64,000 nt of DNA from a virus. A program made the translations under genes and the position numbers. Shown here in pieces: positions 41,086 through 50,075 of the stretch (positions within the stretch are counted from its first letter, which is position 1; every line of letters starts with the position of its first letter). The notes beneath the pieces are model-generated. The model saw only the letters and a program-made list of their open reading frames with translations. It did no database searches and was not told the origin of the DNA. The DNA is taken from the IMG/VR virus record IMGVR_UViG_3300032325_000466, positions 124,001-188,000 of that record. One strand, 5' to 3'.

Positions 41086-41572
41086 TAGTATTGAACGCAC
41101 CCTCTTACAAATGATAAATTCCAACGATATAAAGAAACTACAGAGTTTTCTTATAACAGAAGAAGCTGGTAAATATCATTTATTCAATGATTATGTAATT
41201 GAAAAACAAAGTGATGATACTGTTTTGGTGTCAGTAAATAGACAATCAGTATCACAAATATTCTCTAATATTAAAAATGCTGTGGCTTGGTGTATTTGTA
41301 ATAAAAGAAATAAATACTATGAAGCTACCCGAATTGTAGAACTAGATAGAAGATTGATAGGGTTAGAAATGGACATAAAAATACATAAAAAGTTATTTTT
41401 AAAATCCAAAGAAGAAGAAATGAAATTGCTTTATTTTGACAAATTAACTGAAGATAAACTTAAGAAAACACATTTAACCGAATACTTGAATTCTTATATT
41501 TTAGAATCTACAAGATGGCAAAGAAAGCGTTTTGAGCAAATACAAAACATTAAACAAAAAGATAAATACTAG
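41072..41572 (+). CDS. Late helical protein (166 aa)
   Basis: Coiled-coil-rich (RRLIGLEMDIKIHKKLFLKS and following). Lies between a late hypothetical gene and the scaffold-like gene. Ends RWQRKRFEQIQNIKQ. Function unknown. Confidence 0.6.
   Translation: MMITDSIERTLLQMINSNDIKKLQSFLITEEAGKYHLFNDYVIEKQSDDTVLVSVNRQSVSQIFSNIKNAVAWCICNKRNKYYEATRIVELDRRLIGLEMDIKIHKKLFLKSKEEEMKLLYFDKLTEDKLKKTHLTEYLNSYILESTRWQRKRFEQIQNIKQKDKY
41561..41568 (+). promoter_or_regulatory. Late promoter box (GATAAATA)
   Basis: GATAAATA within the last codons of the upstream gene, 26 nt before the ATG at 41595. Confidence 0.65.
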
Positions 41573-41594
41573 ATATTAGTCTTGGAATATAACT

Positions 41595-42311
41595 ATGAAA
41601 CTAACTGATCTTGATAACAAACCCGTAACTGTTGCTGCTAAAGCACTTAAAGAGCATTATGGCGTACCAATGAACATCGAAAGAATGCCCTATGGTAAAG
41701 CTAAAGCTATGCTACAAAAAGTTCGTGGCTTAATCGCAGAAACAAAGCAAACACGCAACTTCTATGAAAGCCAAAATAATCCAAATTATTTAAAAATGGT
41801 ATTCATGGAGCAAGCACTATCAAAGCATATTGCTCAATTTAGCTTTAAGCAACCAAGAATTGTGGTTGAAAACGAAGAAGTTGAAAAATCACAAGTTATC
41901 TTGGCCGCTCAGGATATGGTTGATTCTATTCAGAAAATGTTAGAAGATACTAGTGAAATGCTAGTCAAAGAACTTCCCGCACTAGTAAATGGTGTTCAGG
42001 CAGAGATTGGCGTTAATGAAAGCGAACAGTTTAACTCACAAACTAGCGAAGCTTTAACTTCACTTCAGGCGGCTCTTAACCAAGCTAAATCATCACTACA
42101 ATCTGCACTTAATGAAATAACAGGTCAAGGCGGTGGCGCTGAGGCTTTTGGTGGGCAACCAAGCGAGCCAACAGATGTTAATGTTGATATTAATGCTGAA
42201 ATGCCTCCAGAAGGTGGTCCTCCTGATATGGCAGCACCTGAAATGCCTGATCCAACTCCTGAAGAACCAGAAGAAGAGCCTGTTCCAGGCGCTGGCCGCA
42301 CTAGACGATAA
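41595..42311 (+). CDS. Putative prohead core/scaffold-like protein (238 aa)
   Basis: Helical body with VENEEVEKSQVILAAQDMVDS and KELPALVNGVQAEIGVNES, blocks I recall from T4-like phage genomes. The C-terminal 60 residues are acidic and proline-rich, typical of scaffold tails. RGLIAE (about residues 45-50) could be a protease site. Late promoter. The assignment is an inference. Confidence 0.6.
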   Translation: MKLTDLDNKPVTVAAKALKEHYGVPMNIERMPYGKAKAMLQKVRGLIAETKQTRNFYESQNNPNYLKMVFMEQALSKHIAQFSFKQPRIVVENEEVEKSQVILAAQDMVDSIQKMLEDTSEMLVKELPALVNGVQAEIGVNESEQFNSQTSEALTSLQAALNQAKSSLQSALNEITGQGGGAEAFGGQPSEPTDVNVDINAEMPPEGGPPDMAAPEMPDPTPEEPEEEPVPGAGRTRR

Positions 42312-42312
42312 A

Positions 42313-42642
42313 ATGCGTTTATACGAATTCGAAAGTAGTCCCTTGGATGTTAGGCTAGTAGCTACTACTGCTCAACTGAAAAGTGATATTGACTCTAACA
42401 AGAAAAAGGGCGATTGGACTACTGAAGAACTATTGCAATTCTACAAGAACAATGATATAATTGTAGATAAGTCAGATTTATACGATATGATTAAAAGACC
42501 GCCCCTGAATAAGTACATTAGTAACATTCAGGGTGATAAGGTAATTTTTAAAGGGCAAGCGGATGATGCAGTAGCGCCTGATGAAAAAGATAAAAATCAA
42601 GAAATCGTAAAGTCAATGGCTAACAAAGCAATGAAGAATTAA
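42313..42642 (+). CDS. Hypothetical late protein with MRLYEF leader (109 aa)
   Basis: ATG one base after the upstream TAA. Starts MRLYEFESS, similar to the M-R/K-x-x-EF leaders seen at 7956, 8327 and 37960. Contains LQFYKNNDIIVDKSDLYDMI and YISNIQGDKVIFKGQ. Stop overlaps the next start. A head-associated role is possible. Confidence 0.6.
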   Translation: MRLYEFESSPLDVRLVATTAQLKSDIDSNKKKGDWTTEELLQFYKNNDIIVDKSDLYDMIKRPPLNKYISNIQGDKVIFKGQADDAVAPDEKDKNQEIVKSMANKAMKN

Positions 42643-42968
42643 TGATAACTATCACCGAACTAGCCGCAAACAAAGTCAAACAAAATATAGAACGAAGAGG
42701 TAAAGGATTGGGTATCCAAATTGGTGTAAAAACTACTGGATGTTCTGGTCTTGCTTATGTTTTAGAATATGTAGATACACCGCCCATTACTAGAGATTGG
42801 ATAACATACGAACGCTATGGACTTACTATATGGGTCAAGGGTAGCAATATGCCATATATTAATGGGCTACAAATGGATTGGGTTCGCAATGGACTCAATG
42901 AAGGTTTTGAATTCGTCAATCCCAATGAAAAAGATCGTTGCGGCTGCGGCGAGTCATTTAGAGTATAA
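42642..42968 (+). CDS. A-type Fe-S cluster carrier (IscA/HesB-like)
   Basis: 108 aa with the three family cysteines: C34 in TGCSGLAY and C100/C102 in CGCGESF. IscA/ErpA-type proteins pass Fe-S clusters to target enzymes. HesB genes occur in cyanophages and other T4-like phages. It may mature a phage or host Fe-S protein such as the nuclease encoded downstream; that link is inference. Confidence 0.85.
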   Translation: MITITELAANKVKQNIERRGKGLGIQIGVKTTGCSGLAYVLEYVDTPPITRDWITYERYGLTIWVKGSNMPYINGLQMDWVRNGLNEGFEFVNPNEKDRCGCGESFRV

Positions 42969-42971
42969 ATC

Positions 42972-43688
42972 TTGTTAAATCTTAAATTCAATTATAAACC
43001 TATTCCCAAAGAAACGATTGGTGGTAAGCGACTATATGCTACCCCAGATGGACAAAAGCTTCCTTCAGTCACGACCATATTAGATGCTACTAAAAGTGAC
43101 GAAAGTAAAAAGGCGTTACAAAATTGGCGTAATGCAGTAGGGCATGATAAAGCACAAGCGATTACTACAGAAGCAGCTAATCGTGGTACCCGTATGCATA
43201 CTTATTTAGAAAATTACATCAAGACGGGCGAGTTAAAAGATCGAGGCACTAATCCCTTTTCTTGGCCCAGTCATGCTATGGCTCAAGTTGTAATCAATGA
43301 AGGCTTAAAAAATGTAAATGAATTTTGGGGAATTGAAATCCCTCTATATTTCCCTTCAATCTATGCAGGAACTACAGATGGAGTGGGTATTCATTTAGGT
43401 AATGAAAGTATCCTTGACTACAAGCAAACCAATAAGCCTAAAAAACGCGAATGGATCGATGATTATTTCACACAGTTATGTGCATATGCTGAAGCACACA
43501 ATGAATTATATGGAACTAAAATTTCCAAGGGCGTAGTTCTAATGTGTGTTAAGCCCGAAATCGACGCTAATAATCAAATCATCACGCAACCACAATATCA
43601 AGAATTCATATTAGAAGGTGTTGAATTTCAAAAATACCGTGATATTTGGTGGAAAAGAGTAGAGCGATATTACCAACAATTTTTATAA
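42972..43688 (+). CDS. PD-(D/E)XK exonuclease, Cas4/RecB-like (238 aa)
   Basis: The start is uncertain: TTG at 42972 is the only early candidate. PSVTTILDATKSDE and NRGTRMHTYLENYI, then AGTTDGVGI with ESILDYKQTNK (D...D-x-K catalytic core, residues about 129-155). The fold matches phage PD-(D/E)XK exonucleases. Likely used in recombination or DNA processing. Confidence 0.75.
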   Translation: MLNLKFNYKPIPKETIGGKRLYATPDGQKLPSVTTILDATKSDESKKALQNWRNAVGHDKAQAITTEAANRGTRMHTYLENYIKTGELKDRGTNPFSWPSHAMAQVVINEGLKNVNEFWGIEIPLYFPSIYAGTTDGVGIHLGNESILDYKQTNKPKKREWIDDYFTQLCAYAEAHNELYGTKISKGVVLMCVKPEIDANNQIITQPQYQEFILEGVEFQKYRDIWWKRVERYYQQFL

Positions 43689-43697
43689 CTTTCCTAT

Positions 43698-43705
43698 GAT
43701 AAATA
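43698..43705 (+). promoter_or_regulatory. Late promoter box (GATAAATA)
   Basis: GATAAATA 27 nt upstream of the fibre ATG; the transcribed leader is almost wholly a hairpin. Confidence 0.7.
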
Positions 43706-43732
43706 AGTGTAATTATCTCAGAGATTACACTT
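43705..43732 (+). promoter_or_regulatory. Leader hairpin abutting the fibre start codon
   Basis: 9-bp perfect stem AAGTGTAAT/ATTACACTT (43705-43713 with 43724-43732), loop TATCTCAGAG carrying the only SD-like bases. The ATG at 43733 follows directly. Confidence 0.65.
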
Positions 43733-46525
43733 ATGTCTATCATTCAAATCAGCAAAATACAGCAGCGAGCAGGAAACCTAGTTGATCTTCCACAGCTAGA
43801 TAATGCTCAACTTGGTTGGGCTACCGATGCAAGAAGATTATTTATTGGTAGAGTTAGTGCTCCTTATGTTGATGAAAATGTAGAAGTAATAACTTCTTAC
43901 TCTAATATCAGCTTTAGTCAAATAGTTGGTTCATATGGTGCCAATGTTAATTTTACCAATGCAGAAAATGGTCAAATACTAGGTATAGAAACTATTGGAT
44001 CAGATACTTATGTGGTTAACAAGGGTGGAAACGCAGGTGGCCTAGTAACATTGGGAACAGTAAGCAATGTTAAAATTACAGGTGGTGCGATTGGTTATGT
44101 ACTAGAAACTGATGGTACTGGTAACTTAAATTGGACTCCCAAAGGTTATGTAATAGCTAACATACAAGCATTATCTAACGCCACTCCAATCATAATGACT
44201 GTGGCTAATACTACACCATTTACAAATGGTACTGATGTAACTATAACTGGTGTACAAGGTGCTAATGCAAACACTATTGTTAATAGTCAAGTTTTTTATG
44301 TAAAAGTAGCCAATGATTATCCTACTTCAGGAAATGTAGAACTTTACACTAACGCTGGATTAACCGTTCCCGCTGTTGGTACTAATTTAACTGCTACCCC
44401 AAATACAGGAACTGCAACTTTCCTAATATCATCTAGTGGAGGAACTGCTTCAGCAGGTGGATCACAGGGTTCAGTGCAATTTAATAACAGCGGTGTTATA
44501 GATGGTTCTTCTAATTTAGTTCTATCTGGTGCTAATTTAGACTTAGTAGGAACATTTACTGCGGGTAATATTTTTGCTAATTCGGGTTCAATATCTAGTG
44601 GAAATCTCGTAATAACAAATAGAATAAGTGCAGGTGGCAATATAACAGGTGGCAATCTAATTGGTATATTTGCAAATGGCACTAGTAGTATAAGAATTCC
44701 AACTGTTAATGGCAATATTAATATGGGCGCCGCAGGTAATACTACAGTGGTAGTAGTTACTGGAACTGGCGCTAATATAAATGGAACGCTAAGTGCTACC
44801 GAAACTGCAACAGCAAATTATTTCATAGCATCTAATAGCTTAAATGGATATTTTTTAGCTAATACTGGTACTACTGTAGGAAAAGTATATGAAAACGGCA
44901 ACATCATTAAGTTAGAGGCCAACCCTGCTAACTATGGCGTAGCACTAGCAGCCAATGGTAGAGTACAGTTAAGCTTTGACGCCAATGGATATGGCGCTGT
45001 TGGTGCAAGTGGTGGTACTACTGGGTATGCACTACGAATAGCAAAAAATACTACTGGTGCTACTACTGCAGGTTCAATATTAATAAACCCTACCGTTCAA
45101 ACAGATGTAACCGCACTGGCCTCAGGTATCAGAGTTTCATTAAATACCGCATCCAATTCCGCACCCTACACTATTACTAATTTAGTAGGCTCTGGGGTAT
45201 ATGGTGGAACATATGGTGCAAATACTACGGTAACCAATCAATTTGGATATTATGTAGATTCCACAATGACAGGAGCTACCAATGATTATGCTTACTATAG
45301 TGGTCTAGCAGCGGCAACCGGTGTTTGGAACCTATATATGGGAGGTACTGCCAATAACTATATGGCAGGTAATCTTGGTATTGGCACTACATCACCAACC
45401 AGCACATTGACTGTAGCCGGCACTTTAAGTGTGTCAGGTAATACCAATATTGGTGCTAATTTAAGTACAACTGGCTTAATAACAGCAGGCGGAAATATAA
45501 CTGGTGCTAATTTAATAACTACGGGATTATTGAGTGTAGCAGGCAATGCTAATGTAGGTTATTTAGCAGTGAATAGACAAGATACAGGATCCGAAGGTGG
45601 TCAATTACAACTAAACAAAGCACTAGACAACAATCCTGCTTGGTACATGGATGTTTATGGCAACACCGGTTCACCTATTTTAAGATTTTTTAATGGGGAC
45701 GGACAAGTTCGCTCACAATTAGATTGGAATGGACAGTTATTAGTTAATTCACTTACTGCAACAACTGGACAAATTACTCCTACAGCGGGCTCGGGCGGTG
45801 CCGGTATTATATTTCCCCCTAATCCAGGCGGAGGCAGCGGCGACTTCGCTGCTATACAATATTATCCATATAATGGAGAACAGACGGTACTAGCATTAAC
45901 TGTTAGAAACGATACAGATGATTTAATTCAACTTGATGCTAGTGGTGGTACAGCCGTACTGAATTATCTTACGGTATATGGTGGAGAAAATGTTACCGGG
46001 CAGCTAACAGCAGGCTCTATGGTATCTACTGGAACTATTTCAACTTCTGGATCTATTATTGGCGGATATGTACAATCTACTGGAACTGTGCAGGGTGCGT
46101 ATGTATATTCGACTGGCGAGATCCGAGCGGGATCCAATTTGATTACTGATGGTGGTTCAGTATATGCTAAAGGTTATCGTGTTTCTTATTATCCTCAATC
46201 GGGTTATATTGGGGGACAGTTTACTCCTCCCAAATCACCCTTTGGCGGCATTTATGAACCTTCCGGAGGATGGCGGCAGGGGGGAGCAGCTTTTGGTATC
46301 CAAGGAGCATATGTATATCCTCCTGAAGGATTTTCAATTACTAACTTTGCTGGTGGTATAGTGTCTAATCAACAAACTGAGTTCAGAGGCGATGTTGACG
46401 GTAATGATACCCTTGTAGCATCGTTTTCTGTTAATTACGGAGAGGGAAGAATTGAATTAGTATTTGGTGATACTGAGACAAGGGGAAATCCTTTCGCTCT
46501 TTATATGTTTTGGTGGTCTGTATGA
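43733..46525 (+). CDS. Tail-fibre-like protein (930 aa)
   Basis: N terminus QISKIQQRAGNLVDLPQLDNAQLGWATDARRLFIG layout (residues about 4-38) is the usual virion-attachment module of fibre and tropism proteins. The shaft is G/N/T/S-rich with repeats such as GNITGANL and TGLLSVAGN. The C-terminal part is Tyr/Gly/Trp-rich and probably binds the receptor. Long late gene followed by a chaperone-like gene. Confidence 0.8.
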   Translation: MSIIQISKIQQRAGNLVDLPQLDNAQLGWATDARRLFIGRVSAPYVDENVEVITSYSNISFSQIVGSYGANVNFTNAENGQILGIETIGSDTYVVNKGGNAGGLVTLGTVSNVKITGGAIGYVLETDGTGNLNWTPKGYVIANIQALSNATPIIMTVANTTPFTNGTDVTITGVQGANANTIVNSQVFYVKVANDYPTSGNVELYTNAGLTVPAVGTNLTATPNTGTATFLISSSGGTASAGGSQGSVQFNNSGVIDGSSNLVLSGANLDLVGTFTAGNIFANSGSISSGNLVITNRISAGGNITGGNLIGIFANGTSSIRIPTVNGNINMGAAGNTTVVVVTGTGANINGTLSATETATANYFIASNSLNGYFLANTGTTVGKVYENGNIIKLEANPANYGVALAANGRVQLSFDANGYGAVGASGGTTGYALRIAKNTTGATTAGSILINPTVQTDVTALASGIRVSLNTASNSAPYTITNLVGSGVYGGTYGANTTVTNQFGYYVDSTMTGATNDYAYYSGLAAATGVWNLYMGGTANNYMAGNLGIGTTSPTSTLTVAGTLSVSGNTNIGANLSTTGLITAGGNITGANLITTGLLSVAGNANVGYLAVNRQDTGSEGGQLQLNKALDNNPAWYMDVYGNTGSPILRFFNGDGQVRSQLDWNGQLLVNSLTATTGQITPTAGSGGAGIIFPPNPGGGSGDFAAIQYYPYNGEQTVLALTVRNDTDDLIQLDASGGTAVLNYLTVYGGENVTGQLTAGSMVSTGTISTSGSIIGGYVQSTGTVQGAYVYSTGEIRAGSNLITDGGSVYAKGYRVSYYPQSGYIGGQFTPPKSPFGGIYEPSGGWRQGGAAFGIQGAYVYPPEGFSITNFAGGIVSNQQTEFRGDVDGNDTLVASFSVNYGEGRIELVFGDTETRGNPFALYMFWWSV

Positions 46526-46920
46526 TTGATAAAATGAAATCTAGTTTATATGTAATCTATGATACTGAAATAAAAAGTATCAATTTCTCTTCCTGTAGAG
46601 TAAATCCATTAGATCATTTAATACAAGTAGAATGTACTGAAATTGATAAAGCTAATTATTTTGCAGGTACTCACTATTTTGACGAAACTCTAAAGAAAGT
46701 AGTAAGTAAATCCAAACCAGTTTTAGATCAAATAAAGCAAAAACAAGATACTGTTAGAAAAAATAAAACTTTACTTAAATTTTTAGCTGATACTGATTGG
46801 AAAATTCTAAGACATATTAGAGAAAAAGCTCTTAATTTACCCACTACTCTAAGTGATAGTGAGTACATTGCTTTAGAAAAATCTAGGCATGATGCGGCAA
46901 CAGAGATTACTAAAGATTAA
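46522..46920 (+). CDS. Putative fibre assembly protein (132 aa)
   Basis: ATGA overlap with the fibre gene. The C-terminal block FLADTDWKILRHIREKAL followed by LSDSEYIALEKSRHDAA matches the small proteins found after fibre genes in many phages, believed to aid fibre assembly. The N-terminal half is variable. Function is inferred from order and motif. Confidence 0.7.
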   Translation: MIDKMKSSLYVIYDTEIKSINFSSCRVNPLDHLIQVECTEIDKANYFAGTHYFDETLKKVVSKSKPVLDQIKQKQDTVRKNKTLLKFLADTDWKILRHIREKALNLPTTLSDSEYIALEKSRHDAATEITKD

Positions 46921-46921
46921 A

Positions 46922-46929
46922 GATAAATA
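46922..46929 (+). promoter_or_regulatory. Late promoter box (GATAAATA)
   Basis: GATAAATA two nt after the upstream stop and 20 nt before the ATG at 46950, with ATAGGA between. Confidence 0.65.
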
Positions 46930-46949
46930 CAATAATAGGAATTTTTAAA

Positions 46950-47510
46950 ATGGCATCATACGCATATACAGCAAGTTCATCAGTAGCAGCATCAGCAAAT
47001 ATTGCTACTGATAAAGTACAAATAGCGACTACAAGTAGTCCTATTCAATATACTACTAGTTTTCCAAATGTAGCACTAACTGGAACTATAACCGCTGCCA
47101 CTAATAGTGCAACCATAACAGGTTCAGGTACTGCCTTTTTATCACAGCTAAATGTTGGTGCATGGATCGGCAACACCACAGGAGCCACAATAGGTATCAT
47201 ACAGTCAATTGGTAACAATACAAGTTGCACACTAACTGCTAATGCCGCAGTAGCTGTTGGCTCAGGTGGAACAGCAAGATACAATCCATATGGTGTTCCA
47301 TATACTGTAGCTAATGCTAATTCAACAATCATCCCTGCCAATACAATTAAAAATAGCATTATCGTAGGTCAGGGTAATATAGTATCATTCTTAGAAGTAA
47401 CTGGAGTAACATCAGCACCATTTACTATAACAGAATTGGGCATGCCACATGCTAATACAGGTACTACTGGTGTATTACCTACCCCAAATCTAGGCGGACC
47501 TACAACTTAA
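46950..47510 (+). CDS. Virion protein with GSGTxFxxxLxVG domain (186 aa)
   Basis: Ala/Thr/Ser-rich beta protein. ITGSGTAFLSQLNVGAWIG (about residues 49-67) is a module repeated in phage fibre and decoration proteins and also in the next gene. No cysteine-rich or catalytic features. Late gene. Confidence 0.65.
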   Translation: MASYAYTASSSVAASANIATDKVQIATTSSPIQYTTSFPNVALTGTITAATNSATITGSGTAFLSQLNVGAWIGNTTGATIGIIQSIGNNTSCTLTANAAVAVGSGGTARYNPYGVPYTVANANSTIIPANTIKNSIIVGQGNIVSFLEVTGVTSAPFTITELGMPHANTGTTGVLPTPNLGGPTT

Positions 47511-47524
47511 TTTTACCCACATAA

Positions 47525-47532
47525 GATAAATA
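47525..47532 (+). promoter_or_regulatory. Late promoter box (GATAAATA)
   Basis: GATAAATA 84 nt upstream of the ATG at 47617; the leader holds a short upstream ORF. Confidence 0.65.
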
Positions 47533-47560
47533 GTTCTATACATTCTCATAGGGAGAATTT

Positions 47561-47587
47561 ATGCAGTACCCACTGCGTAGCGGCTAG
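47561..47587 (+). CDS. Possible 8-codon upstream ORF in late leader
   Basis: ATG preceded by AGGGAGAATTT encodes MQYPLRSG then TAG, 29 nt before the virion gene start. It has a better ribosome site than chance, but translation is unproven. Confidence 0.3.
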   Translation: MQYPLRSG

Positions 47588-47616
47588 AACCCGCCAATCT
47601 AATTAAGGAAAAACAA

Positions 47617-49029
47617 ATGGGACGTCCTCTAAAAATCGCAAAGGCTCAAGCAGTCTTAACAATCACTGATACAGCACAAACAGGCAGTATCGTTACCGTA
47701 ACACAAAATCTAACTACTTCACCAACTGTTGGTGTAACATTAGGTATGCCATTCCAAGTAGATACCACAGTAGGTGGGCTAACAGCAGGTGTTACATATT
47801 ATATTAACTCAATCTTATCAAACAATACTTTTGATGTATCAGCTACTCAACTAAGCGTTCAACCACAAGTTATGGCTACTCTGACTGATACTACTGGTCA
47901 ATCAGTTAGTGCTTCAGTTAATGTAGTGGATTATGGTTTCAATAATCCAGACAATTCTAATACTTCTGCACCAACTGGTTCTAATGAATCATTTGGTGTT
48001 GTAGGTGGCAATACCGCAATCGTTGGCCCACAAACAACTATCACCGTTGCTATTGGTCGTAGCGGTGCAGGCGTAATTTACGGTGACACTGGTAATTTGA
48101 ATATTTATGGTGCCGGCACAGATTTTGCTAACACTCTATCAGTTGGATCTGCTCTTCAAGTTGCTATTCCAAACGGACCTGGTTTCACCACTGATACTAA
48201 TATTGGGTTCGTTGATACAAATACAGGTTATATCACTGTTGCAGTGGCTAATACAAATGCTACAGGTAATGTTATCCGCACTTCAGGTAATGCCCAAACT
48301 CTATTCGTTGGCGCACCAGTAGTATTCGATGCTAGCACAGGCGGTTTAGTTGCAAACACAGTATATTTCGTTGATACAATCGCTAACGCTAGCGCATTTA
48401 CCGTAGCTACAACTCAGTATGGTCCACAGAAAGCAGTTATTACTGGCACCACAGTATCAAATGCTACTATAGATGTAACAGTATTAGCTGCTACTCCACC
48501 AGCAAACTTTACAGGCGCAACATATGTTTATGCAAATGACGAAGCAGGCTTTATTGTTCGTCAAAAAGGTAAAACAAAGTATCTAGCTACTGGTTTATCA
48601 ACTGGCTTAACAGCACCTTGCTATACAGCTAATATAACAACTTCAGCATTAACACCAAATACACTAAGTATTGTTGCTACATATGCGGATGCTAGCACTG
48701 CGTTTGTCTCAAGTCTAAACGATTATCAAACTCAAGTATTCCCAACACAAGTCGCTGATGGTTCATTGACTCCTGGTTCACTATACACAATTTACTATTC
48801 AGGTGACACAAACTGGACAGCAATTGGTGCAGCGTCTAATATGACAGGCGTTACATTTACTGCGTTATCAGCAGGTGGTTCTGGAACAGGTACTGCAATA
48901 TTAGCTCAGTCATCTGGTGAGACAACTTCTCAGGAAAATCCTGATGTAATTTCATCATTTAATACTGCATATGCTGCTAATACATTCCCTGGACAGCCTA
49001 ACCCAGTAGTAACAATTAGCAACGCATAA
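47617..49029 (+). CDS. Large beta-rich virion protein (470 aa)
   Basis: Begins MGRPLKIAKAQAVLTITD. Repeated beta modules: two GV-T-Y-x-I/V-x-S/T type units (VGGLTAGVTYYINSI and TGGLVANTVYFVDTI) and GAGTDFANTLSVGSAL. Late promoter and AAGGAAA ribosome site. Probably a fibre, neck appendage or decoration protein. Confidence 0.7.
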   Translation: MGRPLKIAKAQAVLTITDTAQTGSIVTVTQNLTTSPTVGVTLGMPFQVDTTVGGLTAGVTYYINSILSNNTFDVSATQLSVQPQVMATLTDTTGQSVSASVNVVDYGFNNPDNSNTSAPTGSNESFGVVGGNTAIVGPQTTITVAIGRSGAGVIYGDTGNLNIYGAGTDFANTLSVGSALQVAIPNGPGFTTDTNIGFVDTNTGYITVAVANTNATGNVIRTSGNAQTLFVGAPVVFDASTGGLVANTVYFVDTIANASAFTVATTQYGPQKAVITGTTVSNATIDVTVLAATPPANFTGATYVYANDEAGFIVRQKGKTKYLATGLSTGLTAPCYTANITTSALTPNTLSIVATYADASTAFVSSLNDYQTQVFPTQVADGSLTPGSLYTIYYSGDTNWTAIGAASNMTGVTFTALSAGGSGTGTAILAQSSGETTSQENPDVISSFNTAYAANTFPGQPNPVVTISNA

Positions 49030-49031
49030 AA

Positions 49032-49346
49032 ATGAATAATCGAGTTACTATGACCCCTGCTCAAAAAACAGATACCGACATTGCAGTCTTACAAGTGCAA
49101 GTTGGTAATGTTGAAGAAAAAGTAGCAGAGATTAAGGTAGATTTGAAGGAACTGCATGATTGTATGGATCGTCATGCAGAGTCTTATCAAACTATGCTTA
49201 AAAAATTTCATGAGGAAAATGTAGCAGAACATAAGTCTCTATCTAGTAAGATTTCAGTTCTAGAAAAATGGCGTTGGATGATCATGGGAGCAGGTATAGT
49301 ATTAGGATCGTTGGGATTTGAAACTATATCTAAGTTGTTTAAATAA
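49032..49346 (+). CDS. Coiled-coil membrane protein, XhlA-like (104 aa)
   Basis: Residues 10-75 form a heptad-rich coiled coil (VLQVQVGNVEEKVAEIKVDL). A short K-W-R-W boundary is followed by one C-terminal membrane span (MIMGAGIVLGSLGF, about 83-97). This layout matches hemolysin XhlA-like phage lysis proteins. It could also tether a virion component to the membrane. Confidence 0.6.
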   Translation: MNNRVTMTPAQKTDTDIAVLQVQVGNVEEKVAEIKVDLKELHDCMDRHAESYQTMLKKFHEENVAEHKSLSSKISVLEKWRWMIMGAGIVLGSLGFETISKLFK

Positions 49347-49371
49347 AAAAGCGACTTAGGTCTCTTTTTTC
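49346..49371. terminator. Bidirectional terminator
   Basis: AAAAAAGCGAC, TTAG loop, GTCTCTTTTTT with one mismatch; A-run and T-run on both sides. It lies between convergent genes. Confidence 0.75.
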
Positions 49372-50051
49372 ATTGACAATTTCCATCCCTTATGTGACTT
49401 GCGCTCACCAGATAATAATCCACAGACTGCACTGGGGGAAAGATGATATTTATCAATTAGCTCTTTTCTTGTGCACCGCTCATAAATCCCGCTTGAATTC
49501 TCAAACTCGTATATACAATGGTCATATCTAGGAGCTAGTTTACCAACTTGTTTACTGCGCCTGTCTTTCGCTTCTGTTGATGCAAGTGTTAACTTCATAG
49601 ACTCTCGTTTACGTTCTTGTACTCCAGGAATACGTGCGGCCTCTAATGAGCGTTGACGATGAAACTTTTTGAATTGAGGATTGGCATGCATTTCTTTTGA
49701 CTTAATACTACGCTTTTTTCTTTCTTCTGGATTATTAGAAAAAATTTTCATTAACTCAGAACTCCCTCCGCCGGATTCGATTATTCTATTAGCCCATATT
49801 TTATTACCAAAATCATCCATTGCGGTGGTAATTTTCCATAGACTACTGTAGTAACGCCCCATGAAAGTTAGTTCTTCCCAATCATTGGTTTCAAGTATTA
49901 TTTCTGTATTAACTAGGTTTTTTCCGTAAATCTGATAATGGATCTTCCAGTCGATACCTGATCCTGGATAAGTATACGGGTCATGGGTAGTGTAACCTAA
50001 GTATTTTAGCCCTGTGGTTTGATGTGTTTTTATGTATAAGTAATATGGCAT
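49356..50051 (-). CDS. GIY-YIG-variant homing endonuclease (231 aa)
   Basis: N terminus MPYYLYIKTHQTTGLKYLGYT, YPGSGIDWKIH and TEIILETNDWEELTFMGRYYSSLW, the same variant domain as the gene at 28306. ANRIIESGGGSS follows. The C-terminal ERCTRKELIDKYHLSPSAVCGLLSG is a helix-turn-helix/IENR-type DNA-recognition module. Late box AATAAATA precedes it. Located next to the neck genes. Confidence 0.8.
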   Translation of the reverse strand: MPYYLYIKTHQTTGLKYLGYTTHDPYTYPGSGIDWKIHYQIYGKNLVNTEIILETNDWEELTFMGRYYSSLWKITTAMDDFGNKIWANRIIESGGGSSELMKIFSNNPEERKKRSIKSKEMHANPQFKKFHRQRSLEAARIPGVQERKRESMKLTLASTEAKDRRSKQVGKLAPRYDHCIYEFENSSGIYERCTRKELIDKYHLSPSAVCGLLSGERKSHKGWKLSMKKET

Positions 50052-50067
50052 GATAGAACCTCATACT

Positions 50068-50075
50068 TATTTATT
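50068..50075 (-). promoter_or_regulatory. Late promoter box, minus strand (AATAAATA)
   Basis: Read on the minus strand; overlaps the Nudix stop and lies 16 nt before the endonuclease ATG, with GAGG between. Confidence 0.5.

Noticed and set aside
44344-44715. Minus-strand frame inside the fibre gene (also 45358-45546 and 47045-47359)
   Set aside because: Low-complexity G/T/N-rich fibre DNA gives open antisense frames (V/P/A-rich). There is no ribosome site or promoter and they lie fully inside convincing genes.
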